Shown piece by piece: positions 1 to 10,500 of a stretch of DNA of 64,000 bases. A program made the translations under genes and the position numbers. How positions within the stretch are numbered: the stretch's first letter is position 1; every line of letters begins with the position of its first letter. The notes under the pieces were generated by a model. It was given only the letters and a program-made list of their open reading frames with translations, was not told the origin of the DNA and searched no databases. Source of the stretch: Providencia rettgeri (GTDB taxonomy: Bacteria > Pseudomonadota > Gammaproteobacteria > Enterobacterales > Enterobacteriaceae); contig NZ_CP059348.1 of assembly GCF_013702265.1 (NCBI RefSeq), forward strand, positions 2,170,001 through 2,234,000, given 5' to 3'.

Positions 1-107
1 CGACTGTCGGTGCTGTTGGAGGCGCAATATTAACGGATGGAAGCGCACTGGGCACAGTAGGTGGCGCGGCTATCGGCGGGATTATTGGACATCAAGTGAA
101 GAAGTAA
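1..107 (+). CDS. osmB: Osmotically inducible lipoprotein OsmB, 3' end only
   Basis: Only the last 33 codons lie in the window, in frame from base 3 to the TAA at 105-107. They encode a glycine-rich tail with the spaced Gly/Ala pattern of a glycine-zipper membrane segment (GGAILTDGS, GGAAIGGIIGH) ending QVKK. From memory, this matches the C-terminus of E. coli OsmB, a small outer-membrane lipoprotein induced by osmotic stress and stationary phase. The next genes, yciH and pyrF on the other strand, are also the neighbours of osmB in E. coli. The signal peptide and lipobox are outside the window, so lipidation cannot be checked here. Confidence 0.85.
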   Translation, partial: TVGAVGGAILTDGSALGTVGGAAIGGIIGHQVKK

Positions 108-130
108 ATTTAACACACGCTTTAATGACA

Positions 131-160
131 AATGGGGGAATAATTTCCCCCATTTTTATT
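131..160 (+). terminator. Rho-independent terminator of osmB
   Basis: A perfect 10-bp stem (131-140 with 145-154) closes a TAAT loop. It is followed by a T-rich run, 24 bases after the osmB stop. There is no matching A-run on its left side, so it should act on the plus strand only. Confidence 0.85.
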
Positions 161-188
161 AGGATGGTTATTTCTTAAATACTACTAA

Positions 189-515
189 TCAACCACCTGC
201 CAATTTAACTTGAAAACCTTTGGCTTCCAATAATTGCTTCAGCAAGTCACGCTTATCGCCTTGGATCTCGATATCACCGTCTTTTACTGCACCGCCACAA
301 CCACATTTTTTCTTCAATTCAGCGGCTAGTTTTGCCAGTTCAGCATCATCCAGATCTAAGCCTGTCACAACACAAACACCCTTGCCTTTACGACCAGATG
401 TTTCACGACGAATACGCACGATACCATCGCCTTTCGGGCGCTCGGCTTTCGGTTTTTCTTCCTCAATGCGGCCAATATCCGTGCTATAGACTAGACGGCT
501 GTTAGCGTCACTCAT
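189..515 (-). CDS. yciH: SUI1/eIF1-family translation factor YciH
   Basis: A 108-residue protein of the SUI1/eIF1 family. Residues about 30-105 form the SUI1 domain, with the CGCGG motif at 71-75 and a basic C-terminal half. Bacterial YciH can act in initiation-codon and initiator-tRNA discrimination, as eIF1 and IF3 do, although its physiological role is poorly settled. The ATG overlaps the pyrF stop by 4 bases, so the two are co-transcribed and probably translationally coupled. The order pyrF-yciH facing osmB is the same as in E. coli. Confidence 0.93.
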   Translation of the reverse strand: MSDANSRLVYSTDIGRIEEEKPKAERPKGDGIVRIRRETSGRKGKGVCVVTGLDLDDAELAKLAAELKKKCGCGGAVKDGDIEIQGDKRDLLKQLLEAKGFQVKLAGG

Positions 516-1249
516 GCGATATCCTTAATGGACTGGTTAATTTGTTGTAAGGTCAGCGCTGGGTCTTCACTACGGGTGATCGGACGCCCAATTACCATAT
601 AATCGACACCCGCTTCAATCGCTTGTTGTGGGGTCATAATACGACGCTGGTCACCCACTTCGCTACCTACAGGACGAATACCTGGCGTGACTAACTTGAA
701 TTCTTGCCCGCATACTGCTTTTAGCGCTTTTGCTTCGTGTGCTGAGCACACGACACCATCAAGACCACACTGCTTAGTTAACAGCGCTAAACGCTCAGCA
801 TGCTCTGCCGGCGTTAAGTTAATACCAACACCCGCTAAATCTGAGGCATCCATACTGGTTAATACGGTGACAGCCGTTAATAAAGGAGCGTCTTTACCGT
901 AGCTTTCAAGAGCTTGGCGTGCAGCTTCCATCATTCGTGCACCACCGCTAGCATGAACGTTGACCATCCAAACGCCCATTTCTGCCGCTGCAGAAACAGC
1001 GCGAGCAACCGTATTTGGAATATCATGGAATTTAAGATCCAGAAAAACATCAAAACCACGGTCATGGAGTGACTTAACAAATTGAGGACCATTAAATGTG
1101 AACATTTCTTTGCCCACTTTTAATCGGCAGTCGCGCGGGTCAATCCTATCAACAAATGCGAGTGCGGCATCCGCAGTTTCATAGTCTAGAGCCACAATGA
1201 TAGGCGAGTCAGTGTTTACGCGAACGAGGTTCTCAGTTGAGGAGATCAT
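512..1249 (-). CDS. pyrF: Orotidine-5'-phosphate decarboxylase
   Basis: A 245-residue TIM-barrel enzyme that converts OMP to UMP, the last step of de novo pyrimidine synthesis, in the cytoplasm. The catalytic signature D71-x-K73-x-x-D76 lies in [11 protein letters not shown]. Substrate-contacting residues are visible as ALDYE (D22) and LKVGKEMF (K44), and the phosphate-binding end as GIRP and VIGRP. The length is typical. The start is preceded by an AAAGG-type ribosome site. It forms an operon with yciH downstream (4-base overlap). lapB begins 45 bases upstream of the start on the same strand, so lapAB-pyrF-yciH may be one transcript. Confidence 0.97.
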   Translation of the reverse strand: MISSTENLVRVNTDSPIIVALDYETADAALAFVDRIDPRDCRLKVGKEMFTFNGPQFVKSLHDRGFDVFLDLKFHDIPNTVARAVSAAAEMGVWMVNVHASGGARMMEAARQALESYGKDAPLLTAVTVLTSMDASDLAGVGINLTPAEHAERLALLTKQCGLDGVVCSAHEAKALKAVCGQEFKLVTPGIRPVGSEVGDQRRIMTPQQAIEAGVDYMVIGRPITRSEDPALTLQQINQSIKDIA

Positions 1250-1294
1250 TTCATAGCCTTTATTGAGTATTGTCAGAAATTAAAAGTGACACTG

Positions 1295-2467
1295 TCACTG
1301 ACCATCCAGCCCGCGAATTGGCTTGATGGTGTCCCAAGAGCGACAAGATGGACAGTGCCAATAGAGCGAACGGGAGGTAAAACCACATTTGTGGCAACGG
1401 TAATCCGGCTTAGTACGAATTTGCTCACCCACCATTTTACGTAGCAAAATCAAGCTCTCTTTGGCTCGGCCTTCTTCTGCCTCCGCCAGATGGTAATCCA
1501 TCAAACGGTAGAATAAACGCATGGTTGGATGACGCTGAATTTGGTCATTGATATAGCTAGCAGCCGCTTCGTGATTCTGTTTTTCAACGATAATATCGGC
1601 GAGATAAAGCTCAGCAATGGCGCCTGTATTTCCATCAACACATTGACGTAAATAGGTTTCCCAGCCTTCCGCCAGCCCAGTGTGTCGATAACATTCATAC
1701 AGCATTGGCAACGTTTCAGACACCAGTTCTCTATCTTGATGATAAACCTGTACTAAGGCAGAAATCGCTTTATCATAATTGCCTTGCTCGATAAAAATAC
1801 GCCCTTTCATAATCGAAACGCGTGCGCAGTTTTTATCCGCTTGCTCGCCTTTGTTTAATAGGCTTAAGGCTTCGTCGATATCATCACTCGCCAATTCTTG
1901 AGTCGCTAACTCACAGTAGAAATGGGCGATTTGTTCCCGTAGCTCTTCCGCGCCTAATTTCACCAGCTTGGTTGCCGTTTCAATGGCTTTGCCCCAATCA
2001 CTGGTTAACTGATAAATCGATAACAAAGATTGCAGTGCACTCTGTTTAAAATCCACTTCATCGGTTAATTGCTGGAACATGTTTTCGGCGCGGTCATACA
2101 CACCCGCGGTCATATAATCACGACCAAGTTGTTGAGTGGCTAATAAACGTTGTTCAAAAGAGAGCGCCGCACTTTCCACCAGCGACTGATGAATTCGAAT
2201 CGCGCGTTCAACCTCGCCACGAGAACGGAATAAGTTACCTAGCGTTAGGTGAGCTTCAAAGGCGGAGCTGTCTTCCGTTTTGAGCATTTCGAGGAATAAA
2301 TCAACGGCTTTATCTTGTTGATTAGATAATAGGAAGTTCACGCCTGTCACGTAATCACGGGACAAGCGATTTGCATGCTGCTGCTTATCTTGCTGAGCAC
2401 TTCTGCGCCCCATGTACCAGCCGTAGGCAGCGGCAACAGGTAGCAACAGAAAAAGCAACTCGAACAT
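1295..2467 (-). CDS. lapB: Lipopolysaccharide assembly protein LapB (YciM)
   Basis: A 390-residue inner-membrane-anchored TPR protein. A hydrophobic N-terminal segment (about 1-18) anchors it. Residues about 35-350 are helical TPR-like repeats. The C-terminus has a rubredoxin-type metal site, CxxC at 358-361 and CxxC at 372-375. In E. coli LapB acts with FtsH to control degradation of LpxC and so balances LPS against phospholipid. Its four Cys residues and the TPR scaffold are needed. lapA lies 6 bases upstream on the same strand, the conserved lapAB operon. Nothing looks truncated. Confidence 0.96.
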   Translation of the reverse strand: MFELLFLLLPVAAAYGWYMGRRSAQQDKQQHANRLSRDYVTGVNFLLSNQQDKAVDLFLEMLKTEDSSAFEAHLTLGNLFRSRGEVERAIRIHQSLVESAALSFEQRLLATQQLGRDYMTAGVYDRAENMFQQLTDEVDFKQSALQSLLSIYQLTSDWGKAIETATKLVKLGAEELREQIAHFYCELATQELASDDIDEALSLLNKGEQADKNCARVSIMKGRIFIEQGNYDKAISALVQVYHQDRELVSETLPMLYECYRHTGLAEGWETYLRQCVDGNTGAIAELYLADIIVEKQNHEAAASYINDQIQRHPTMRLFYRLMDYHLAEAEEGRAKESLILLRKMVGEQIRTKPDYRCHKCGFTSRSLYWHCPSCRSWDTIKPIRGLDGQ

Positions 2468-2473
2468 TGAGGA

Positions 2474-2791
2474 TTATTCCTTGTTCTGAGCTGTCACTAA
2501 TTCGGTTGAGTCAGAAATAGTTTTCTCTCCAGCACCCAATTGTGATTCTAAACGTCTAATTTTACGACGTGCATTTTTAAGGCTAACAATGGTGCGCAAA
2601 TAGAACACCGCACACACCAGCCACCCCAGCACAAAACCGACACCAAACAAGGTTGCAAGTAAGGAAGATAAAGAAAAATCCCCTTTTGCAATCAGGTAGT
2701 TAAATGTAATAACCTGATCATTGCTTGAACCTAGCGTAATCGACACAATAAAAACGGCGACCGCTAGTAATAAAATCAGAAAGTATTTCAC
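2474..2791 (-). CDS. lapA: Lipopolysaccharide assembly protein LapA (YciS)
   Basis: A 105-residue inner-membrane protein with two hydrophobic helices (about residues 2-21 and 42-66) and a basic, coiled-coil-like tail starting near KNARRKIRRLESQL. This is the usual LapA layout (DUF1049). LapA is encoded directly before LapB and is thought to work with it in regulating LPS synthesis, but its own function is less clear. The 6-base gap to lapB implies co-translation. The tail after about residue 90 is polar and poorly conserved. Confidence 0.93.
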   Translation of the reverse strand: MKYFLILLLAVAVFIVSITLGSSNDQVITFNYLIAKGDFSLSSLLATLFGVGFVLGWLVCAVFYLRTIVSLKNARRKIRRLESQLGAGEKTISDSTELVTAQNKE

Positions 2792-2945
2792 ATTTTTTCC
2801 CGTTATCAGTTCTTATCGTTCCAAAACATATCGCTGATAAGGTAGCATTTTCAGCGCATTCAGACAAAGTAAATTATTCGCCTGCCAAGTGTATTCGCAC
2901 TAAAAACCGCCCTTTTTCATCATGATAATCCGATTAGCGTTAAAT

Positions 2946-3656
2946 TCATTTCTCTAAGAATCGAGATTGATATATCCAGTAACCTAACAGTGCGAAAAGC
3001 CCACTAATCAGCGTGGAGGCAATAATATCAATTGGCCAATGCATCCCGAGTAGCATCCGACTTAAGCCGATCCCCTGTGCCCAGCATAATATAACGAGAC
3101 CCAAGGCATATTGACGTTGTTGCCAAAACAGCATCATTAACAGCAATGCCCATCCCGCCGCAAAGAACATGTGACCAGATGGAAAAGAATAGCCCGTTTC
3201 TGCCTGCCAATGTTTACGCTGCCATTTAGGGATCAGCGAGTTCGACTTCACGGTATTTTTAATTAAATCCGCTCGCTCCCCGCGTTTTAAATCATAAAAC
3301 TCCTGATGGGAAATTTGATACGTTTTCTCCAGCCATACCACATAAGGACGCGGTTCTTGGAAGGTGCTTTTCATGAAGGATTTCACCCCTTGCGCACCGA
3401 GAATACATAACGTGATAACCACCAGCAACTTCAGCCATTGATTCCGCTTATGACGAAAAACGATTAACGTTAAAAGAGTTAAAAATACAAACGTCACATA
3501 GCTATAAGGCAATCCTGCGCTATCCGTCAGCCAAAGTAACCATTTCATCGAGGGCTGATGCTCAGGAGACCACTGCCAGCCTGTGGCTATCATAACTATC
3601 GGCGGTAATAACAAAAAAATGACACTTATTGCGATAAGGTAGGCACTCTTTCTCAT
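2946..3656 (-). CDS. pgpB: Phosphatidylglycerophosphatase B / undecaprenyl-pyrophosphate phosphatase (PAP2 family)
   Basis: A 236-residue polytopic membrane phosphatase. All three motifs of the type 2 phosphatidic acid phosphatase family are visible: a K-to-RP motif (KSTFQEPRP), PSGH (YSFPSGHMFF), and SR-x5-H-x3-D (LSRMLLGMHWPID). In E. coli PgpB dephosphorylates phosphatidylglycerophosphate and recycles undecaprenyl pyrophosphate on the periplasmic side. It is about 18 residues shorter than E. coli PgpB but keeps every catalytic block. It is divergent from ribA, as in E. coli, with about 245 bases of shared control region. Confidence 0.93.
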   Translation of the reverse strand: MRKSAYLIAISVIFLLLPPIVMIATGWQWSPEHQPSMKWLLWLTDSAGLPYSYVTFVFLTLLTLIVFRHKRNQWLKLLVVITLCILGAQGVKSFMKSTFQEPRPYVVWLEKTYQISHQEFYDLKRGERADLIKNTVKSNSLIPKWQRKHWQAETGYSFPSGHMFFAAGWALLLMMLFWQQRQYALGLVILCWAQGIGLSRMLLGMHWPIDIIASTLISGLFALLGYWIYQSRFLEK

Positions 3657-3902
3657 CTAGAATATTCCTTACGTTTTAATTATTTCCTAATTAACAATTT
3701 TTACATGGCCTGCAAATATCTCTGTTATAGTAGTATAGCGTCGGCTGTGTGCAAAGAATGCCGGACTCTATATGCAAACGTCATATAGTATCGATATATT
3801 TAACTTTAGTGACTATATGGTTTTGATGGCTATATAACTTTAGTTCCATATCGATTTACGTGTTTAATTCAGCAAGAGTTACTTTAACTAATGAAAGAAA
3901 AT

Positions 3903-4499
3903 ATGCAGCTAAAACGTATTGCCGAAGCCAAACTACCTACCCCTTTCGGTGAATTCCTAATGGTAGGCTTTGAAGAAATTGCAACAGGTCGTGACCATGT
4001 CGCACTGATTTTTGGTGATATTACAGGCGCAACGCCAGTACTCAGTCGTATTCATTCCGAATGCTTAACCGGCGATGCATTATTTAGTTTACGTTGTGAC
4101 TGTGGTTTTCAATTAGAAGCTGCGCTCAAGCAAATTAGTGAAGAAGGCCGAGGGGTACTGCTGTATCACCGTCAAGAAGGTCGTAATATTGGGTTACTGA
4201 ACAAAATCCGTGCTTATGCATTGCAAGACCAAGGATTAGATACCGTTGAAGCTAACCTAAAATTAGGGTTTAAAGCCGACGAACGTGATTTTACCCTGTG
4301 TTCTGATATGTATAAATTATTAGGCATTAATGAAGTTCGCTTACTGACTAATAACCCGAAAAAAATTGATATTATGCGTGAAGCAGGTATCAACGTTGTT
4401 GAACGTGTGCCGTTAATTGTTGGACGAAATCCTAGCAATGAACATTATTTAGATGTGAAAGCACAAAAAATGGGTCATATGTTATTTAAGCACCAATAA
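3903..4499 (+). CDS. ribA: GTP cyclohydrolase II
   Basis: The first committed enzyme of riboflavin synthesis. It opens GTP to 2,5-diamino-6-ribosylamino-pyrimidinone phosphate, formate and pyrophosphate. With the ATG at 3903 ([12 protein letters not shown]) the protein has 198 residues, and the zinc ligands fall at C54, C65 and C67 ([15 protein letters not shown]), matching E. coli numbering. The active-site stretch [10 protein letters not shown] is intact. An in-frame ATG at 3891 would add four residues, but neither start has a strong ribosome site. The protein is monofunctional, with no RibB domain. Upstream bases 3801-3844 carry a short direct repeat of TAACTTTAGT. Confidence 0.95.
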   Translation: MQLKRIAEAKLPTPFGEFLMVGFEEIATGRDHVALIFGDITGATPVLSRIHSECLTGDALFSLRCDCGFQLEAALKQISEEGRGVLLYHRQEGRNIGLLNKIRAYALQDQGLDTVEANLKLGFKADERDFTLCSDMYKLLGINEVRLLTNNPKKIDIMREAGINVVERVPLIVGRNPSNEHYLDVKAQKMGHMLFKHQ

Positions 4500-4746
4500 T
4501 TACCCTTCTCAATCAGGAAGAGCATCCCTTGCTCTTCCTATTATTCTTGCCTTAATTCCCATTTTCATCATAACAATCGAATCTATAACAATTGACGAGT
4601 GATATATTCACATTCTTTTTATAAGGTTTATACTGTTCGCAACTTAATCCCATTCATTATTAAATACATCGAAAAATAAGAGTTGAACATTCCCACATAA
4701 TAATCCGAATGGGAAATGTCTATTTTTCGTCTACCAAGGAGATAGT

Positions 4747-5724
4747 GTGAATAACCTGCATTCCATCCAGCGCATGAGAAGACTGCGTAAAAGTGAACAA
4801 TTCCGCGACCTATTCCAAGAAACCCACCTCTCCATCAATGACTTGTGTTTGCCTATTTTCGTCGAAGAAGGCTTAGATGATTACGCACCGATTGCGAGTA
4901 TGCCAGGCGTTGTGCGTATTCCAGAAAAACGCTTAGCCTATGAAATTGAGTGTATTGCAAAAGCGGGCATTAAGTCGGTCATGACCTTCGGTGTGTCTCA
5001 TCACTTAGATGAAAATGGTAGCGATGCATGGCAAGACAATGGTCTGGTAGCGCGTATGTCTCGTATCTGTAAAGAGACCGTCCCAGAAATGATTGTGATG
5101 TCAGATACCTGTTTCTGCGAATACACATCTCACGGTCACTGCGGTGTGATGCACGGTGACGTGGTTGATAACGACCAAACTATCCATAATTTAGGTCTGC
5201 AAGCCGTTGCTGCTGCACGTGCGGGTGCTGACTTTATCGCTCCTTCAGCTGCAATGGATGGGCAAGTTGCCGCAATTCGCCATGCACTTGATGAAGCCGG
5301 ATTTACCGATACGGCGATTATGTCTTACTCCACGAAGTTCGCTTCCGCGCTGTATGGCCCATTCCGTGATGCAGCAGGTTCATGTTTAAAAGGTGACCGT
5401 AAAACTTACCAAATGAACCCAATGAACCGCCGTGAAGCGTTGCACGAATCACTAATTGATATGCAAGAAGGCGCAGATGCGCTGATGGTCAAACCGGCGG
5501 GTGCATATTTAGATATTATCCGTGACCTACGTGAATGCACCCAATTACCTATTGGGGCTTATCAAGTCAGTGGTGAATACGCCATGATCAAATTTGCCGC
5601 GCAAGCAGGCGCCATTGATGAAACTCGCGTCACATTAGAAAGCTTAGGGGCCATTAAACGCGCGGGAGCCGATTTAATCTTTACTTATTTCGCCCTGCAA
5701 TTAGCTGAAAATAAGATCCTGTAA
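4747..5724 (+). CDS. hemB: Delta-aminolevulinic acid dehydratase (porphobilinogen synthase)
   Basis: Condenses two 5-aminolevulinate molecules to porphobilinogen in heme synthesis. The 325-residue protein has the zinc cysteine cluster [14 protein letters not shown] and the two active-site lysines in SYSTKFAS and [10 protein letters not shown]. The start is a GTG with a strong AAGGAG six bases upstream, and no nearby ATG fits as well. In E. coli hemB lies far from ribA/acnA, so its place here is a lineage-specific arrangement. A strong terminator follows within 20 bases, which suggests it is transcribed alone. Confidence 0.96.
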   Translation: MNNLHSIQRMRRLRKSEQFRDLFQETHLSINDLCLPIFVEEGLDDYAPIASMPGVVRIPEKRLAYEIECIAKAGIKSVMTFGVSHHLDENGSDAWQDNGLVARMSRICKETVPEMIVMSDTCFCEYTSHGHCGVMHGDVVDNDQTIHNLGLQAVAAARAGADFIAPSAAMDGQVAAIRHALDEAGFTDTAIMSYSTKFASALYGPFRDAAGSCLKGDRKTYQMNPMNRREALHESLIDMQEGADALMVKPAGAYLDIIRDLRECTQLPIGAYQVSGEYAMIKFAAQAGAIDETRVTLESLGAIKRAGADLIFTYFALQLAENKIL

Positions 5725-5741
5725 TCTCTCTTTAAGATAAC

Positions 5742-5782
5742 AAAACGCCAATACTGGATATAAATACAGTATTGGCGTTTTT
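5742..5782. terminator. Bidirectional terminator between hemB and the 149-residue gene
   Basis: A 15-bp stem (5742-5756 with 5767-5781) has a T-run on the plus-strand side and an A-run on the left. It can therefore end hemB on the plus strand and the convergent small gene on the minus strand. Confidence 0.9.
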
Positions 5783-5817
5783 GTTCATTTCCGCTTATTT
5801 ATTCAACGATACGAGCG

Positions 5818-6267
5818 TTAACTCGCCTTTTTTTGTTGAAATTCTAGCTGCTCGGATAGACGGTCTGCATACATTTGAGCTGTTTCTGGGGTCAGTAGCC
5901 CTGCAATCAGAAGATCTTTTTTACCATTTGCAAGGTTAGCAACGACGCCCCACGTTTCGATATCCATGGCTTCACAATCAAGTTCGTGATCAGTGACAGG
6001 CAAAATATCAAAGAAATCTTTTAGAGGTGCAATAGAAATTGCGGTGTACTCGGCATTCAAGCCTAATGGGAACTCTTTATCTGCATATAATCTTAAATCA
6101 TGGACTTCGGTTTCTGGGGTTCTCATTACAACCGAATAGAGATTCGGAATATGTTCTAAAATGTCACGAACTTCGTCATTCGCCCCCGCACAATGTGAAG
6201 TGCTTAATAGAATGTCTGCCGCCCATAATGCACCCTTGAAAAAATCAGTTTCATTGATATTTGCCAT
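5818..6267 (-). CDS. Unrecognised acidic cytoplasmic protein, 149 residues
   Basis: I do not recognise this family. The start chosen is the ATG at 6267, which has a clear AAGGAAAT ribosome site 5 bases upstream. A longer reading from 6306 lacks one. The product starts MANINETDFFKG, has no signal peptide or membrane helix, and is acidic (for example HELDCEAMDIETWG), with a short lysine-rich tail. Three cysteines are present but not as a metal motif. It stands between convergent hemB and acnA with its own terminator, so it is probably monocistronic. A clean ribosome site and full-length reading frame support a real gene. The function is unknown. Confidence 0.75.
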   Translation of the reverse strand: MANINETDFFKGALWAADILLSTSHCAGANDEVRDILEHIPNLYSVVMRTPETEVHDLRLYADKEFPLGLNAEYTAISIAPLKDFFDILPVTDHELDCEAMDIETWGVVANLANGKKDLLIAGLLTPETAQMYADRLSEQLEFQQKKAS

Positions 6268-6410
6268 ATTGATTTCCTTTACGCTATTTTCGATAAATGC
6301 GGTCACTTCATTCCATCAAACTACTGAGCTTTTTCTGAATACTGACTATCACAATAACTGAGAAACTGGCTAAAAAACTTGAGAAATAACAATATTAAGC
6401 GTTAATAAAG

Positions 6411-6459
6411 AAAAAACGCCCACAAGAGCTTTGAATATACTCAAAATTCTGCAGGCGCC
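6411..6459 (-). terminator. Probable terminator of acnA
   Basis: On the minus strand a GC-rich outer stem (CGCC/GGCG) with an inner TTTGA/TCAAA stem ends in a run of six T (6411-6416 read as A). It starts about 12 bases after the acnA stop. The stem is interrupted, so strength is uncertain. Confidence 0.55.
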
Positions 6460-6470
6460 ATAAACATAGA

Positions 6471-9143
6471 TTAATTGAGCATTTGGCGGATCACATAATG
6501 CAAGATCCCACCGTGTCGGTAATATTCCATTTCAGTTGCCGTATCGATGCGGCAACGAGTATTCACCTCTTTCACTTTACCATCACCATATGTAATTTTG
6601 ACGGTGATATTTTGACTTGGTGTCAGAGACTGCAAACCGGCAACATCAATACGCTCATCACCTTTTAAACCAAGGGTTTTGCGCGTTTCGCCACCTGTAA
6701 ATTCTAATGGAATCACCCCCATACCAATTAAGTTAGAACGGTGAATACGTTCATAGGATTCAGCGATCACCACACGAACACCCAATAAATTAGTGCCTTT
6801 TGCTGCCCAGTCGCGGCTAGAGCCTGAACCATATTCTTTACCTGCAATAATGGCTAACGGGTGTTTTTGTTGCTGATACAGCATCGCCGCATCAAAGATA
6901 GCCATCTGTTTGCCTGTTGGAATATGTAAGGTATAGCCACCTTCTACACCCGGCACCATTTCATTACGAATACGAATATTGGCAAACGTGCCACGCATCA
7001 TGACTTCATGGTTACCACGACGAGAACCGTAAGAGTTAAAATCCGCAACCGCCACACCGTGCTCTTGGAGATAACGCCCCGCTGGACTTTCCTTCTTAAT
7101 ATTCCCTGCCGGAGAAATATGGTCAGTCGTCACAGAATCTCCGAGAATAGCGAGAATGTTTGCCCCGTGAATATCAGCGACAGGCTTAGGTTGCGCAGGC
7201 ATGTTTTCAAAGAATGGTGGATGGCGAATATAGGTTGAATCCCCTTGCCAATGGTAGGTTGACGAGCTTTCAACATCCAACGCACGCCAAGCTTCATCCC
7301 CTTCAAAAACCGCGTTATATTCCTTATGGAACATATCGGTTTTGACTTTCTCAACCGCGCTGGCAATTTCCGCGCTGGATGGCCAGATATCTTTCAAGTA
7401 GACAGGCTGCCCCTGTTTATCCACACCTAAAGGGTCGGTTTTTAAATTAACGTGCATATTGCCCGCTAGTGCATAGGCAACGACGAGTGGCGGTGATGCC
7501 AGCCAGTTGGTTTTTACCAACGGATGAATGCGCCCTTCGAAGTTACGGTTACCTGAAAGCACAGCTCCAACCGTCAGATCAGATTGCTTAATCGCCTCTT
7601 CAATTGGTGCAGGTAACGGACCGGAGTTACCAATACAGGTCGTACAACCATACCCCACAAGGTTAAAGCCCAGTTGATCAAGATAAGGGGTTAATCCCGC
7701 TAGCGCGAGGTAATCAGTCACGACCTTCGAACCCGGCGCGAGAGAAGACTTAACCCATGGCTGACGAGAAAGCCCTTTTTCTATCGCTTTTTTCGCCAGT
7801 AAGCCTGCCGCCATTAATACGCTAGGGTTAGAGGTGTTGGTACAGGATGTGATAGCAGCGATCACTACCGCACCATCGGTAAGGTCGAATTCCTGCCCTT
7901 GAAAATTCACGCTAGGATGCGCGTGCTTATCTTGTTTATTCAGCTCTAAATCCACAGCACCTTGGAATGCTTTCGGAACTTGGCTCAGTTCAACGCGGTC
8001 TTGTGGACGTTTAGGCCCCGCAAGGCTCGATTCGACCGTCCCCATATCCAGTGCTAAGGTACTGGTGAAAATCGGTTCATCCCCTGGATGGCGCCATAAA
8101 CCTTGTTGCTTGCTGTACGCTTCCACCAGCGCGATTTCATCATCTTCACGCCCTGTCAGTTTCATATACGCAAGGGTAATTTCATCTATAGGGAAGAAGC
8201 CGCAGGTTGCCCCATATTCTGGTGACATATTGGCAATGGTCGCGCGATCGGCTAATGGCAGGTCGGCTAATCCATCCCCATAGAATTCAACAAATTTACC
8301 CACCACACCATGCTTACGTAGCATCTGAGTGACGGTTAATACCAAGTCTGTCGCGGTGATCCCTTCTGCTAATTTACCGGTTAGCTTGAAGCCCACCACA
8401 TCGGGGATCAGCATGGAAACAGGTTGCCCCAGCATCGCGGCTTCTGCTTCAATTCCGCCAACGCCCCAGCCTAATACCCCAAGGCCGTTGATCATGGTGG
8501 TGTGAGAGTCAGTTCCAACCAAAGTATCGGGATAAGCAACTAATTTTCCGTCAACCTCTTCATGCCAAATCGCTTTACCGAGGTATTCAAGGTTAACTTG
8601 GTGGCAAATCCCCGTTCCCGGCGGTACCACCCTAAAGCGGTTAAACGCTTTTTGTCCCCAACGTAAAAATAGGTAGCGTTCGTGGTTACGCTTCATTTCG
8701 ATTTCGACGTTGTCATCAAACGCTTGGGAATTACCAAACTCATCGACCATTACTGAGTGGTCAATAACTAAATCGACGGGAGATAACGGGTTAACTTGAT
8801 TAACGTTACCACCAAGGGATTTGACAGCTTCACGCATGGCCGCAAGGTCGACAACCGCGGGAACACCGGTAAAGTCTTGCATCAGCACCCGCGCAGGACG
8901 ATAAGCAATTTCTCTATCTGCATGGGCGTTTTTTTGCCAATCGATAATGGCTTGGAGATCGGCGTCTACGACGGATTTACCGTCGATATGACGCAGTAGG
9001 TTTTCGAGTAGAACTTTGAGGGATTTAGGAAGTCTCGCCCCGCTGCCTAATTGTTTCTCTGCAAGGGCAAGACTGAAGTAATTATACTGTTTGTTACCGA
9101 CATTCAGTGTTGCTGCACTGTTTGTTTTTAAACTCAACGACAT
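6471..9143 (-). CDS. acnA: Aconitate hydratase A
   Basis: Interconverts citrate and isocitrate in the TCA and glyoxylate cycles. The 890-residue protein has the [4Fe-4S] ligand sites [12 protein letters not shown] and [14 protein letters not shown]. The swivel-domain signatures [10 protein letters not shown] and [15 protein letters not shown] are also present. This is the AcnA/IRP-type enzyme, not AcnB. In E. coli AcnA is the stress-stable aconitase and its apo-form can bind mRNA. The ATG is preceded by AAGGAGG. cysB lies 93 bases upstream on the same strand, and the E. coli small genes between cysB and acnA are absent. Confidence 0.97.
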   Translation of the reverse strand: MSLSLKTNSAATLNVGNKQYNYFSLALAEKQLGSGARLPKSLKVLLENLLRHIDGKSVVDADLQAIIDWQKNAHADREIAYRPARVLMQDFTGVPAVVDLAAMREAVKSLGGNVNQVNPLSPVDLVIDHSVMVDEFGNSQAFDDNVEIEMKRNHERYLFLRWGQKAFNRFRVVPPGTGICHQVNLEYLGKAIWHEEVDGKLVAYPDTLVGTDSHTTMINGLGVLGWGVGGIEAEAAMLGQPVSMLIPDVVGFKLTGKLAEGITATDLVLTVTQMLRKHGVVGKFVEFYGDGLADLPLADRATIANMSPEYGATCGFFPIDEITLAYMKLTGREDDEIALVEAYSKQQGLWRHPGDEPIFTSTLALDMGTVESSLAGPKRPQDRVELSQVPKAFQGAVDLELNKQDKHAHPSVNFQGQEFDLTDGAVVIAAITSCTNTSNPSVLMAAGLLAKKAIEKGLSRQPWVKSSLAPGSKVVTDYLALAGLTPYLDQLGFNLVGYGCTTCIGNSGPLPAPIEEAIKQSDLTVGAVLSGNRNFEGRIHPLVKTNWLASPPLVVAYALAGNMHVNLKTDPLGVDKQGQPVYLKDIWPSSAEIASAVEKVKTDMFHKEYNAVFEGDEAWRALDVESSSTYHWQGDSTYIRHPPFFENMPAQPKPVADIHGANILAILGDSVTTDHISPAGNIKKESPAGRYLQEHGVAVADFNSYGSRRGNHEVMMRGTFANIRIRNEMVPGVEGGYTLHIPTGKQMAIFDAAMLYQQQKHPLAIIAGKEYGSGSSRDWAAKGTNLLGVRVVIAESYERIHRSNLIGMGVIPLEFTGGETRKTLGLKGDERIDVAGLQSLTPSQNITVKITYGDGKVKEVNTRCRIDTATEMEYYRHGGILHYVIRQMLN

Positions 9144-9236
9144 AACTCCTCCTTGGCGTTTTTATCACCTTATTTTTTTACGCAGTATTATTAATCATAG
9201 TCCTCATAATCATTTCCTCTATAGATTTTGTGCCAA

Positions 9237-10235
<999 letters not shown>

Positions 10236-10500
10236 TCATTTCTGCTATAGCTAAAAAACATTACATATAACAAAAAGTAATATTGTTTAATTTATATATA
10301 ACCAATATAACATCAAACTAATGAGAATAAACAGTATGATGATATTATTTCATCTTGCTGTGAAAAAAAGACGGCACCCAAGTAAGGTATTGCAAAGTCA
10401 GATTATTTTTTTCTTCGACTATGCTTGAATAATTAGCATACGAATTTTATTTCCATTTTTGCGGTGAGCATCCTATTTAGACTACAGAGAGGTTATCTAG

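Noticed and set aside
3657-3902. FMN riboswitch before ribA
   Set aside because: The conserved RFN-element blocks are not visible. Only a short direct repeat was found. In enterobacteria that riboswitch belongs to ribB.
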